A stretch of DNA of 64,000 bases from positions 1 through 64,000 of IMG/VR virus record IMGVR_UViG_3300017757_000002; one strand, given 5' to 3'. The DNA is from a virus. Position 1 is the first letter of the stretch. The number at the start of each line of letters is the position of its first letter. The notes beneath the pieces were generated by a model. The model was given only the letters and a program-made list of their open reading frames with translations. It was not told the origin of the DNA and did no database searches. Of the stretch, positions 15,569-23,078 are shown piece by piece. Both the position numbers and the translations under genes were made by a program.

Positions 15569-16976
15569 TTAATTCGAATTGCTTAATTTCATATGAAAAT
15601 CTCTCTTCGTTGTATATATTTATACGATCTTTCAGGTGATTTAGAGTGTAGTTATCACATTGAAGATCATCAGCAATATCGAATAGTCTCATGGAATCTT
15701 TACCATCTACCTTACGAAGGCCTCTACCAATTGATTGTAGATTTCGTATTCTAGATTTAGATGGACTTGCAAAGACAATGTTATCGATTCTTTTTATGTT
15801 TACTCCAGTAGAGAATGTTCCGTATGATGCAAGAATAGTATCTTCTTTATTATTCTCTACAATCTCTCTAACTGATTCTCTATCTTCTGTATCTGTTCCA
15901 CCATACACATAATGTAGGTTACCACCCATATCTGTATTAGACATCATATCAAATAATACTGTACCGTGTTTTTCTACAAATTGAAACAACACCAGTGTAT
16001 TACCTTTCAAGCTTCTAACAAGATTAACAAGGAATAAGTTTCTTGCTTTGTTAGAAACAATGTAATCCATTTCCTCTTGGTAGGTCATTTTCTTTTGTTT
16101 TGTATGACGAAGTATGACACAATCGATATTTAAATTTGCAATTGTTCCTTCATCCATTAACTCTTTTGTGCTTATGACCTTTTTGACTGGGCCGAACATT
16201 CCTTCTAATTGCAATCTATGACATTCAGAACCATCTAGTGTTCCAGTGGTTCCAAAACGGATTGCAGTCTTTTTCATTTTTTCGAGGATTCCTTTGAGGA
16301 CATTTGCTTTGAAGAGGTGGGCTTCGTCTCCGAATACGACTTCGAATGATTGCATGACATCTTTAGGTGCTTTACTAAAACTCTGCCATGTTGATATCGT
16401 AATGTCAGAATCGAATACAGGCTGACCACCATATATTTTGCATATCTCTTTATCGTATCCATAGTCTTTAAAATCCTTTGCCATCTGTTCTACTAAGGAT
16501 GTAGTAGGAACAATGATGATCGTTTTTTTGTTATAGTATCGTGCAAGTAAATAAATGATTAATGATTTACCACTTGCAGTTGGTGAAAGTAAAAGTTGTC
16601 TACCATATTGGACTGCAGTTCTGAATGCATCCATTTGATAGTCTCTAGGTTCAAAAGGTAATCCTAGTTCTTGTATGAAGTTCTCATCAGGCTGTCTTTC
16701 TTTATCTCCTATGATATCGTTTATACCTACAATATCATATCCTCTTTCTCTACAGAACTCATCTACATATGGAAGTAATCCGATATAGATTTTATTTGTT
16801 TTGATTGAGAACAGACGAACCTTACCATCCCAGTATCTATTCTTAACTGAGGGCATGAACTTTGCATTTGGAACAGTGAACGAAAAGAAATCGAACAAGT
16901 CTCTAGAGAGACCATCGTCACATTTAACTTGCATGAAGACCTCATCGACCTTCTTGAGGGTTATTTCAGAGGCCAT
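15555..16976 (-). CDS. uvsW: UvsW-like DNA helicase
   Basis: Superfamily 2 helicase that unwinds R-loops and branched recombination intermediates, switching T4-type phages from origin- to recombination-dependent replication. The N-terminal DNA-binding region (DLFDFFSFTVPNAKF..NRYWDGKVRLF) matches T4 UvsW. Helicase motifs follow: I SPTASGKS (about 127-134), II DEAH (about 218), III GTTGTL (about 240), and VI QSIGRGLRK (about 420). I chose ATG 16976 because it gives the T4-like N-terminus; an ATG at 16988 adds four residues. It overlaps the oxygenase stop by 16 nt. Confidence 0.95.
   Translation of the reverse strand: MASEITLKKVDEVFMQVKCDDGLSRDLFDFFSFTVPNAKFMPSVKNRYWDGKVRLFSIKTNKIYIGLLPYVDEFCRERGYDIVGINDIIGDKERQPDENFIQELGLPFEPRDYQMDAFRTAVQYGRQLLLSPTASGKSLIIYLLARYYNKKTIIIVPTTSLVEQMAKDFKDYGYDKEICKIYGGQPVFDSDITISTWQSFSKAPKDVMQSFEVVFGDEAHLFKANVLKGILEKMKKTAIRFGTTGTLDGSECHRLQLEGMFGPVKKVISTKELMDEGTIANLNIDCVILRHTKQKKMTYQEEMDYIVSNKARNLFLVNLVRSLKGNTLVLFQFVEKHGTVLFDMMSNTDMGGNLHYVYGGTDTEDRESVREIVENNKEDTILASYGTFSTGVNIKRIDNIVFASPSKSRIRNLQSIGRGLRKVDGKDSMRLFDIADDLQCDNYTLNHLKDRINIYNEERFSYEIKQFELNDKP
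15617..15624 (-). promoter_or_regulatory. Late promoter TATAAATA inside UvsW
   Basis: A perfect T4-type late octamer on the minus strand within the 3' end of the UvsW gene, 48 nt upstream of the ATG at 15568. Confidence 0.5.
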
Positions 16977-17650
16977 CCTGTATTCCATACTACCAAGGAC
17001 TTCCTAGTTCCTCTCGTCACGGGTGTGACTTGGTGATGTAACCAAGAAGGAAATACAAGCATTGAACCTAACTCTTTACCACTCATAGGTGCAGAGCAAA
17101 TTAATTCATCTTGTCTGATAACTTGGCCACGACTTCTTAGATTGTCGAATACTTTAGTTTGTTCCATCCATTGAAAGTGTCCACCTTCGTATTCATCAGG
17201 ACATGATAATTGAATTGATGCAGATAGTTTTCTTATTTTACCCCATGCATATGGTTCAGAACCACAATCAGTATGCCATGTATAGAAATCTCCAGTAGGT
17301 CTATCCTCTTGAGCTTCATAAACTGTATACTGCCAGTTTTCCATTTGATCGACCTCGTAGTTCCATCCACTCATTTGATTAGCTTGAATTATACCATCAA
17401 ATATCTTTCGTTTTAAATCTTCTTTGAATTTAGGGTCATCATGATATATCCACTTGTTAGTAGATTGTCTAACACTATTATCTACATTACCTGATTTATT
17501 ATCTCTTGCTTTCTGAGAATCAGAATCTTTACCATCGAACCCAAGGGCCCCTTCCTGTATAGGAAGACTCCTTGCATATCCGTGAAGGTATTCTACCTCA
17601 GTAGGATTAAGAAATTCTGATAGAACACAACAGTAATTATTGTAGACCAT
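16961..17650 (-). CDS. 2OG-Fe(II) oxygenase, PiuC/PKHD-like
   Basis: 229-residue dioxygenase. The catalytic set is HTDCG (about residues 124-128, His and Asp ligands) and FPSWLHHQVTPVTRGTRKS (about 199-217, distal His and 2OG Arg). GHFQWM fits the jelly-roll strand between them. The substrate is unknown. It is placed between UvsY and UvsW, a common site for such genes in marine T4-like phages. The ATG overlaps the UvsY stop as TAATG. Confidence 0.9.
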   Translation of the reverse strand: MVYNNYCCVLSEFLNPTEVEYLHGYARSLPIQEGALGFDGKDSDSQKARDNKSGNVDNSVRQSTNKWIYHDDPKFKEDLKRKIFDGIIQANQMSGWNYEVDQMENWQYTVYEAQEDRPTGDFYTWHTDCGSEPYAWGKIRKLSASIQLSCPDEYEGGHFQWMEQTKVFDNLRSRGQVIRQDELICSAPMSGKELGSMLVFPSWLHHQVTPVTRGTRKSLVVWNTGWPLK

Positions 17651-18093
17651 TATGAACCCGCCATGAACTTACGCCAATCAATAGTATTCTTGATAGTTTG
17701 ATGTCTCCATGTAATGTTTTCCATACATCTTTTTAAGAAATCAATTGTTATCTGTGCATACTCAGTTTGTGCGTTTAACTTTTGTAAGTCTTGATCTGCA
17801 TTAAAGAATATTTGCATATCATTCTTCATGATCTTTAGACCATCAAACGGGTCATCATCCCATCCTAATTCTTTGATACGACCTTCATCCATCTTACCAT
17901 TAAACCACAACCATTTATCTTTCAATAGCATGGAGTATTTAAGTTGGATATTCTTATGCCTGATTACTGCATCAGTTAAGAGTTCGGAGTATTTTGCGTG
18001 GAGTTTAGGAACTTCTAATGATGACTTATCTAGTTCGATATCATCAATTTCACAATCCTTTTTCCACTCTTCTTTTAATTCATCGAGAGTCAT
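17650..18093 (-). CDS. uvsY: Recombination mediator UvsY
   Basis: Loads the UvsX recombinase on gp32-coated single-stranded DNA. The 147-residue protein matches T4 UvsY (137) in length and layout: N-terminal LDELKEEWKKDCEIDDIELD, a helical middle with LNAQTEYAQITIDFLKRCM, and C-terminal QTIKNTIDWRKFMAGS, corresponding to the T4 end IKHIQDMRAFEAGK. It neighbours UvsW and the tail-tube-like gene. A TATAAT and a CATAAATA-like octamer lie within 30 nt upstream. Confidence 0.88.
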   Translation of the reverse strand: MTLDELKEEWKKDCEIDDIELDKSSLEVPKLHAKYSELLTDAVIRHKNIQLKYSMLLKDKWLWFNGKMDEGRIKELGWDDDPFDGLKIMKNDMQIFFNADQDLQKLNAQTEYAQITIDFLKRCMENITWRHQTIKNTIDWRKFMAGS

Positions 18094-18111
18094 AATATAC
18101 CTATTATACCA

Positions 18112-18119
18112 TATTTATG
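18112..18119 (-). promoter_or_regulatory. Possible late promoter CATAAATA before UvsY
   Basis: A variant late octamer inside the palindrome ACCATAAATATGGT, 18 nt before the UvsY ATG. It overlaps a TATAAT-like box, so which element acts is unclear. Confidence 0.35.
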
Positions 18120-18124
18120 GTACT

Positions 18125-18667
18125 TTAGGAAGTGGATTTTATTTCGTAGTATGTGAACCTAAATTCTACAGTTGCAATTACGGGTTCACCGTCTGCCCCT
18201 GATTCCATCTCAATCCCACTTAGTGATATAGGGAATGCATCATGGAACCTAAAGAATTTATTAGGTATGTTTTTATTAGTGTTTGTAATTAGAGTTATGT
18301 CTGAGTATTGATTCATATCATTATCAATTGCAGATTGAGAACCAGTTGCAGTCTTGACTGACTGAACATAAGCTGCATATGCATTTGGGTCTGATACTGG
18401 AACAATAGAATCCATCCAATCAAATATCTCTTTAAAGTTTCCTAGGTCTTCATCTACTAAGAAACCGATACTGAGAGTATCAAAAGAAACCTTATCGCCT
18501 GGGAAGAATGCATCTAAACCGATTCCAGCAGGTGCAACCGTTTCAGTGAATTGTACGCCTGGGATATTTACAGTCTTTACAAAGAACTCTACAGTAGGTA
18601 CTTTGTCGATAAGAAGTCTAAAATTATTCTTACCTAAAAGAGACTTATTGATTATTGGGTCAGCCAT
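18125..18667 (-). CDS. Tail-tube-fold protein, paralogue of gp19
   Basis: 180 residues. It aligns by eye with the gp19 tube protein of the same phage (24657-25154): NNFRLLI..PTVEFFVKTVNIPG and PGDKVSFDTLSIGFLVDED near the N-terminus, then F-P-ISLSGIEM and a terminal VEFRFTYYEI strand. In T4 the tube initiator gp54 and cap gp48 share the tube fold, so this may be a tube initiator, cap or related baseplate component. It is much shorter than T4 gp54. It overlaps the upstream small gene by 8 nt. Confidence 0.8.
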   Translation of the reverse strand: MADPIINKSLLGKNNFRLLIDKVPTVEFFVKTVNIPGVQFTETVAPAGIGLDAFFPGDKVSFDTLSIGFLVDEDLGNFKEIFDWMDSIVPVSDPNAYAAYVQSVKTATGSQSAIDNDMNQYSDITLITNTNKNIPNKFFRFHDAFPISLSGIEMESGADGEPVIATVEFRFTYYEIKSTS

Positions 18668-18878
18668 TAACTTTAATTATCCTTTTGGATGTGGATTGAT
18701 CGTGGTAGTCACCGTCTCTATATTCTCTTGTTACACTCTTTTCACAAAGATAACCGTCTTGAATATAGGTAGTGGTAATCACCCTACTTAATACATCGTG
18801 TGTTTCAACACCACTTGGAAATGCAAGTCTCTCAAATGGGCCTTCACTGATTGTTATATTTTTATCAAATTCTTTCAT
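18660..18878 (-). CDS. Small hypothetical virion-region protein
   Basis: A 72-residue protein with alternating charged and beta-prone segments (GVETHDVLSRVITTTYIQDGYLCEKSVTREY). No domain is recognised. It lies between two virion-region genes and is preceded by AATAAATA 5 nt before the ATG with no Shine-Dalgarno, so it is probably a late gene read from a leaderless start. It overlaps the gp19-like gene by 8 nt. Confidence 0.75.
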   Translation of the reverse strand: MKEFDKNITISEGPFERLAFPSGVETHDVLSRVITTTYIQDGYLCEKSVTREYRDGDYHDQSTSKRIIKVNG

Positions 18879-18883
18879 ATTAC

Positions 18884-18891
18884 TATTTATT
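18884..18891 (-). promoter_or_regulatory. Late promoter AATAAATA
   Basis: AATAAATA, then GTAAT, then the ATG at 18878. The predicted +1 is the start codon. A TTCG hairpin (18897-18914) lies directly upstream, giving a stop-and-restart arrangement. Confidence 0.65.
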
Positions 18892-18896
18892 GAATT

Positions 18897-18914
18897 GGGA
18901 CACCGAAGTGTCCC
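18897..18914 (-). terminator. Hairpin with UUCG tetraloop
   Basis: On the minus strand GGGACAC-TTCG-GTGTCCC forms a 7-bp stem with the stable C(UUCG)G loop, just after the stop of the 18922-19140 gene. The U tract is weak, so it may be a terminator or an RNA 3'-end stabiliser. Confidence 0.65.
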
Positions 18915-18921
18915 AAAATGT

Positions 18922-19140
18922 TTACTTCTCGTTCACAAACTCATTCAACTGTCTTGCAGTAGCAATAACTTGCTCTGTAGACAGAAATTGGTCACCCAAA
19001 GGTTTCTTATCATTAGGGAATGAATCATTGTGTTGAATGACAGTATCATTAGCCCTGTAGATATTACCTTCCAGTAATCCTTGTGCTTGTGAGAGTAGAT
19101 CGGCTCGGATTTCGAACCCTGATTTTGGTTGTTGTGACAT
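18922..19140 (-). CDS. Small conserved-type protein next to gp23
   Basis: A 72-residue protein with an N-terminal KSGFEIRADLLSQAQGLLEG and C-terminal TEQVIATARQLNEFVNEK. Proteins of this look commonly follow the capsid gene in marine T4-like phages; the function is not known to me. The start has a strong AGGAGG 5 nt upstream. It lies between a terminator after gp23 and a UUCG hairpin, so it forms its own short late transcript. Confidence 0.8.
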   Translation of the reverse strand: MSQQPKSGFEIRADLLSQAQGLLEGNIYRANDTVIQHNDSFPNDKKPLGDQFLSTEQVIATARQLNEFVNEK

Positions 19141-19190
19141 ATTACCTCCTGTGTGTATGTGTGTTATGTCTTGTACTTTATTGTACCTTA

Positions 19191-19198
19191 TATTTAGG
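19191..19198 (-). promoter_or_regulatory. Possible late promoter CCTAAATA
   Basis: Variant late octamer immediately downstream of the gp23 terminator, with a leader of about 45 nt and an AGGAGG site before the ATG at 19140. The same octamer occurs before the 37538 start. Confidence 0.45.
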
Positions 19199-19200
19199 GC

Positions 19201-19232
19201 TAAAAAAAAGGTCTCCTAAGAGACCTTTTTAA
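19201..19232 (-). terminator. Rho-independent terminator after gp23
   Basis: On the minus strand: AAAAAGGTCTC, loop TTAG, GAGACC, then eight T residues. This is a canonical intrinsic terminator 17 nt past the gp23 stop, separating the head genes from the downstream unit. Confidence 0.92.
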
Positions 19233-19248
19233 TCGAAACGAAATTCGT

Positions 19249-20553
19249 TTACAGAATGTTGGACACTGCCATTTTTCTGTAGTAGAAGTTTGTTCCAGCA
19301 GATGCAAGACCATCAGAAGGTGTAGAACCTACGAATGGGTTAGATACCATTCCGTATCTAGTTTTGAATCCGATTTTTGGTTGGAAAGTATTCTCGCCAA
19401 CTGCTCTCACCATTTGAAGTGGAACATATGGGCAATAGAACATACCAGCGTCATAAGGGTTAGACCCTCTGTAACCGACAGTCATGTAATCAACACCAGC
19501 ATATGGGTCGATGTACACTTTAACTCTTCCGTTAAGAACACCAGCAAAAGTATTACCAGTATCATCAACATTGATGTCAGTGTTTAACGCAGGTGTGTAA
19601 TCCAATACACCAGCCATTGAAAGAGCAGATGCAACATCACTAGAACAAAGGATAAAGTTACCTTTACCTCTTCTTGTTTCTTGTGCTATTGTGTTTGCTT
19701 CTCTTTCGATTTGGAACAATAGACCTTTGAATTTCTCAACAGACCATCTACCGTTTGCATCAACATCTAAGTTGAATGTACCAGCACTAGCTGTGTCAGC
19801 TGCACCAGTTTTGGCTTGAAGGTTGACATTTCTGACAACTTCTCTGTTGATTTCAGCAAGAATCTCACTTGACAAAATATTTGCAAGTTCTGATTCTGCA
19901 TCAAGACCGTGGATTGCTTTGAGGTCTTGTGCTAATTCTAAAGTGTACTCTGCTTTGAGTGCTCTTGACTTTGCAGTAACAGTTGCTTTCTCAATTGTGA
20001 AAGACATCTGTGCAAAATGGTTACCCGCTGCATCACCTAGGCTTTCTGCAGATGCAGTTGCCATTCCAGCACCAGTAGTTGATGCATAAGAAGGTGAAGA
20101 AGTATCGAATGGGTCACCGATTGGGTCTGAACCCACTGGGCCTGCTGTAGGGTCTGCACTACCTGAGTAGTCTGATCTAGCTTCACCGAATAGTGCTTCA
20201 CTATTGTTGAGTCTAGTTTCAGTTGGGTAGTCATTGTATCTTGCTTTCATAGCAAAGATAAGACCTGTAGGGCCTGTCATTGGTTGAACACCGCAAATGT
20301 CGTATGCAACGAGATTTGGCATAGCTCGTCTCACTAATGAGATCAAAATTGGATCCCAGTTGGAGATTCCGCTACCAGTAGAGTTTAAAGGTGCAGCTTC
20401 CTCAAGAGCAGCTCTATCTTCGTTTAGTGCTTTCTCTTGGTTTTCGAGTATTACTGCAGTGACAGCTTTCTTGTAGTTGTCTTCGATCTTTGGTAGATCG
20501 GAGTGCTCTAGAATTGGCTCCCACTTCTCTTGTAAGTTTTCTGATAAAAACAT
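19249..20553 (-). CDS. 23: Major capsid protein gp23
   Basis: Main shell protein. The 434-residue protein matches the short gp23 of marine T4-like phages (T4: 521). Near the N-terminus ALEE|AAPLN (cut after residue 52) fits the gp21 protease consensus LxE|A, so a delta domain of about 52 residues would be removed on maturation. Later motifs include LVRRAMPNLVAYDICGVQPMTGPTG-type residues (about 70-93) and the C-terminal PKIGFKTRYGMVSNPF. It is the last gene of the 20-67-68-21-22-23 head cluster and is followed by a strong terminator. Confidence 0.97.
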   Translation of the reverse strand: MFLSENLQEKWEPILEHSDLPKIEDNYKKAVTAVILENQEKALNEDRAALEEAAPLNSTGSGISNWDPILISLVRRAMPNLVAYDICGVQPMTGPTGLIFAMKARYNDYPTETRLNNSEALFGEARSDYSGSADPTAGPVGSDPIGDPFDTSSPSYASTTGAGMATASAESLGDAAGNHFAQMSFTIEKATVTAKSRALKAEYTLELAQDLKAIHGLDAESELANILSSEILAEINREVVRNVNLQAKTGAADTASAGTFNLDVDANGRWSVEKFKGLLFQIEREANTIAQETRRGKGNFILCSSDVASALSMAGVLDYTPALNTDINVDDTGNTFAGVLNGRVKVYIDPYAGVDYMTVGYRGSNPYDAGMFYCPYVPLQMVRAVGENTFQPKIGFKTRYGMVSNPFVGSTPSDGLASAGTNFYYRKMAVSNIL

Positions 20554-20571
20554 GAGTTTATACCCCTTAAA

Positions 20572-21936
20572 TTAACCTAATGGTTTTAGTTTAGTTAATG
20601 CCTCTGAATATCTAGCGATTGAAGGGTCTAGAACTTTCTCTGCTTTTTCAACTTCGAAATCTCCGTTTCCTTCTTCACTGATTGTTTCTTCAGCAATGCT
20701 TTCACTATCTACACCGAAGTATGCTTCTTTGATTTCTGCAACTTTCTCTTCGAAATCTGCTTCGTCTGTGAAGTCTACACCGTTTGATAATGAAATCATT
20801 TTCTCTGTTTGTGATTCAGACAAGTCTTCACATGCCTTTGTCACAACATTTTGTCTTTTAAGACTGCCTAACTCTTCTGAAATTTCCATATTCTTGGATA
20901 CTTCTGAATCAAGTTTTGCTTCCATCTCATCAAGACGATTTGCGAGTTCGTCCATAACATCGTACTTGTCTTCGGGTACTTCAACATAATGTTCTACGAA
21001 CAATGTTTTAAGTCCTGAAATAAAGTTTTCAGTCATTTCTGATCTCAAACCCCTTTCTATTGCAAGTTCGTTTTCTTTCGTCCACTCTTCAGCACAATAT
21101 GTTAGATACTTGTCTACAGAAGAAGTTAATTCTTCCTTAACAGTTTCTACTTGGGATTTTAATTCTGTTTGATAATGTTCTTCAAGTTCTGCTTTTGCTT
21201 CTTCAACTTTTGAGTTGATTGCAGCCTTAAAGATAGTTCTTGCTTTCTCAGCATTTTCTTCTGATAAATCAAGTGATTCTGAGATTTTTGATAGGTCGTC
21301 ATCTATTTCAATCTCGACTAATGAAGATTCTACTGCAGCTGATTCTTTGACGGATTCTTCTTTCTCGTCTTCATCCTCGTCTTCCTCATCATCTTCTTCT
21401 TCATCCTCATAACCCATTTCTTTAACGAGTTTTGCGACTTCTTCTAAAGATAACGCCTTTAACGCTTCTACAATATTTCTAGCAACTTCTGCTTTAGTCA
21501 AGGATTCATCGACCTCGTCTTCTGACAATGAAGCGAACATTTTGTTCAACTCTTCTTTGTTCAGACCTTTCATACTGTCGACTGCAGCCTTGATAAGTTC
21601 CATTTTAGACGCACCTTTTTCAACGATAGCCTCTTCTGTGGAATCCTCATCTTCTTTAATTTTTTCTGCTTTGCTGTCACCTTTCTCTGCACCTTTATTA
21701 ACATCATCTGATACTGGTTTAGTACCGTCAGATGCTTTCTTTGCAGCTGCTACAGCCTTGTCAACAGGATTTTCTTCGGGTTTGACGACTTCAGCTTTTC
21801 CTGATTCTATTTTTTCCTCAGAGCTGGAACCTTGCTTGATAGCAGATTTGTCACCTTTTTCGGCACCTTTTGTAGGTTCTTCCACGATAGAAGAAACCTC
21901 AGAGGTGTTCTCTACTTGGTTTTCTAAATCTGACAT
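20572..21936 (-). CDS. 22: Prohead scaffold core protein gp22, enlarged
   Basis: Scaffold of the prohead core, expected to be degraded by gp21 during maturation. The C-terminal 250 residues resemble gp22: LDLSEENAEKARTIFKAAIN, a coiled coil, and SGLKTLFVEHYVEVPEDKYD. The protein is 454 residues against 269 in T4. The extra N-terminal part holds two KGAEKGD repeats, helical KxE-rich segments and a run of Asp/Glu (about 176-195). It sits between gp21 and gp23, as in T4. AGGAG lies 6-7 nt before the ATG and a TATAAATA octamer precedes it. Confidence 0.92.
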   Translation of the reverse strand: MSDLENQVENTSEVSSIVEEPTKGAEKGDKSAIKQGSSSEEKIESGKAEVVKPEENPVDKAVAAAKKASDGTKPVSDDVNKGAEKGDSKAEKIKEDEDSTEEAIVEKGASKMELIKAAVDSMKGLNKEELNKMFASLSEDEVDESLTKAEVARNIVEALKALSLEEVAKLVKEMGYEDEEEDDEEDEDEDEKEESVKESAAVESSLVEIEIDDDLSKISESLDLSEENAEKARTIFKAAINSKVEEAKAELEEHYQTELKSQVETVKEELTSSVDKYLTYCAEEWTKENELAIERGLRSEMTENFISGLKTLFVEHYVEVPEDKYDVMDELANRLDEMEAKLDSEVSKNMEISEELGSLKRQNVVTKACEDLSESQTEKMISLSNGVDFTDEADFEEKVAEIKEAYFGVDSESIAEETISEEGNGDFEVEKAEKVLDPSIARYSEALTKLKPLG

Positions 21937-21965
21937 AAATTTCTCCTGTTTAAAGATTACTTTTT

Positions 21966-21973
21966 TATTTATA
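21966..21973 (-). promoter_or_regulatory. Late promoter TATAAATA before gp22
   Basis: Perfect late octamer 29 nt before the gp22 ATG, in the gp21-gp22 gap, with an AGGAG site in the leader. It should drive the scaffold and capsid genes. Confidence 0.8.
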
Positions 21974-21975
21974 TG

Positions 21976-22629
21976 TTACAGGTTCCCAACGAACCTTTTC
22001 CATAGTTTCAATTTGGTTTCTTCAAGTTGATTTAGTCTAGCAGTCCTCATTTCCGACTGCATTTCCTCTATATCTCTTGCTTTCAAGATACCACTCTCAT
22101 ATACCCACTCTGTTCCTTCCATTATACCATTTACAAATGCTTCAGGAGCAGAAGGGTCGGCTACGATATCACCTGCTGTTGCAAGTTGAAAATCGTCTTT
22201 AACATACTGTGCGTTTCCTTTGGATTCTAGTGAACCTAGTCCCCTTGAAGAAACACCTAGCTTTGCACCATCATCAATCAAGTTTTTAACTATCTGTCCG
22301 TTTGGTGTTGATAAAATCTTTGCTCGTCCCACGAAATTGTTACCATCTTCTTCTAGTTTGGTAATCATGTGAGACACTTTGTCTAAATTAATCGTTGGCC
22401 CTTCGGGGTGTCCTAACTCACCGAATGCACGATCTTGTTCTACGAATTCTTTGTTATACCTTTTTACTTCTTTCTGTATAACTTCTTTTGGGTATATCCT
22501 ACCGTTACGATTTTTAATTTCGGATTGCATAAAGATACCTTCGATGAAGTAATCTTTCTTACCATCTTCTTTGCCCTCTACTATTACGGGGCTTACACTG
22601 TAGTCGTTAAATTCCGATATTAATTTCAT
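21976..22629 (-). CDS. 21: Prohead protease gp21
   Basis: Serine protease of the herpesvirus-assemblin-like fold that matures the prohead. The 217-residue protein matches T4 gp21 (212) closely: YFIEGIFMQSEIKNRNGRIY (27-46), FGELGHPEGP with catalytic His 74, and KLGVSSRGLGSL with the catalytic Ser near 127. The late GDIVADPSAPEAFV also matches. Predicted substrates in this window are gp23, the 99-residue core protein and the nuclease-like 9547-11019 protein. It overlaps the preceding core gene by 23 nt. Confidence 0.96.
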   Translation of the reverse strand: MKLISEFNDYSVSPVIVEGKEDGKKDYFIEGIFMQSEIKNRNGRIYPKEVIQKEVKRYNKEFVEQDRAFGELGHPEGPTINLDKVSHMITKLEEDGNNFVGRAKILSTPNGQIVKNLIDDGAKLGVSSRGLGSLESKGNAQYVKDDFQLATAGDIVADPSAPEAFVNGIMEGTEWVYESGILKARDIEEMQSEMRTARLNQLEETKLKLWKRFVGNL

Positions 22630-22906
22630 TTACTAATTCCTCTATTGATATACCTTCTTCGGACATGTCTTTTAACATTTTTTTCACTGACTGCATACCA
22701 ATTTTTAGGGACTCCTCATCTGAAAAAGTTTCTTGTATATCTTGTCCGTTTAGAAATACAGTTATACCTTCTTCACATTCGGTGTATATTATATTTATAG
22801 TTTCTTCACCGAATATTAGCTTTTCCCTTTTGATGACCTCATGACCTTCGGGACAATTAAACTTTGCCTCGTGAAGTTCCTGAGCTACATCGGAGAATGT
22901 TTTCAC
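22607..22906 (-). CDS. Prohead core protein, gp68-like position
   Basis: A 99-residue protein starting with GTG at 22906, which overlaps the preceding stop as GTGA. The N-terminus MKTFSDVAQELHEAKFN resembles the capsid-targeting peptides of T4 internal proteins, and LHE|A (11-14) fits the gp21 cut site. The C-terminus is acidic and helical. Its position between gp20 and gp21 is where T4 encodes gp67 and gp68, so it is probably a core component. A TATAAATA octamer at 22792-22799 lies inside it. Confidence 0.75.
   Translation of the reverse strand: MKTFSDVAQELHEAKFNCPEGHEVIKREKLIFGEETINIIYTECEEGITVFLNGQDIQETFSDEESLKIGMQSVKKMLKDMSEEGISIEELVNEINIGI
22792..22799 (-). promoter_or_regulatory. Possible internal late promoter before gp21
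   Basis: A perfect TATAAATA on the minus strand inside the core-protein gene, about 160 nt upstream of the gp21 start. It could give extra protease expression; being inside a coding region, it may be chance. Confidence 0.35.
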
Positions 22907-23076
22907 TTCTCTACTTCACCTTCTGAGTTATCACCCATCCAGTTCACTGACTTTTCAACTCTTTTCATATCAACTGTTTCTGCAGCTTTGTTCTTGATAC
23001 CATCAAATACACTTTGTTTGGCCTGTTCAAGTTTACCTGCTTCTATTTCGTCAACAATCTTTCTTGCATCACTCAT
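22903..23076 (-). CDS. Small prohead core protein, gp67-like position
   Basis: A 57-residue protein (MSDARKIVDEIEAGKLEQAK...) that is helical and highly charged, as are small core proteins. It fills the gap between gp20 and the 99-residue core gene. Its ATG lies 2 nt after the gp20 stop and its own TGA overlaps the next GTG start, so the cluster is tightly coupled. T4 encodes gp67 (80 residues) at this place. Assignment is by position and composition. Confidence 0.75.
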   Translation of the reverse strand: MSDARKIVDEIEAGKLEQAKQSVFDGIKNKAAETVDMKRVEKSVNWMGDNSEGEVEK

Positions 23077-23078
23077 GG

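Noticed and set aside
21215-22030. Plus-strand open frames over gp22
   Set aside because: They mirror the Asp/Glu-rich coding of gp22 (Ser runs) and lack start signals.
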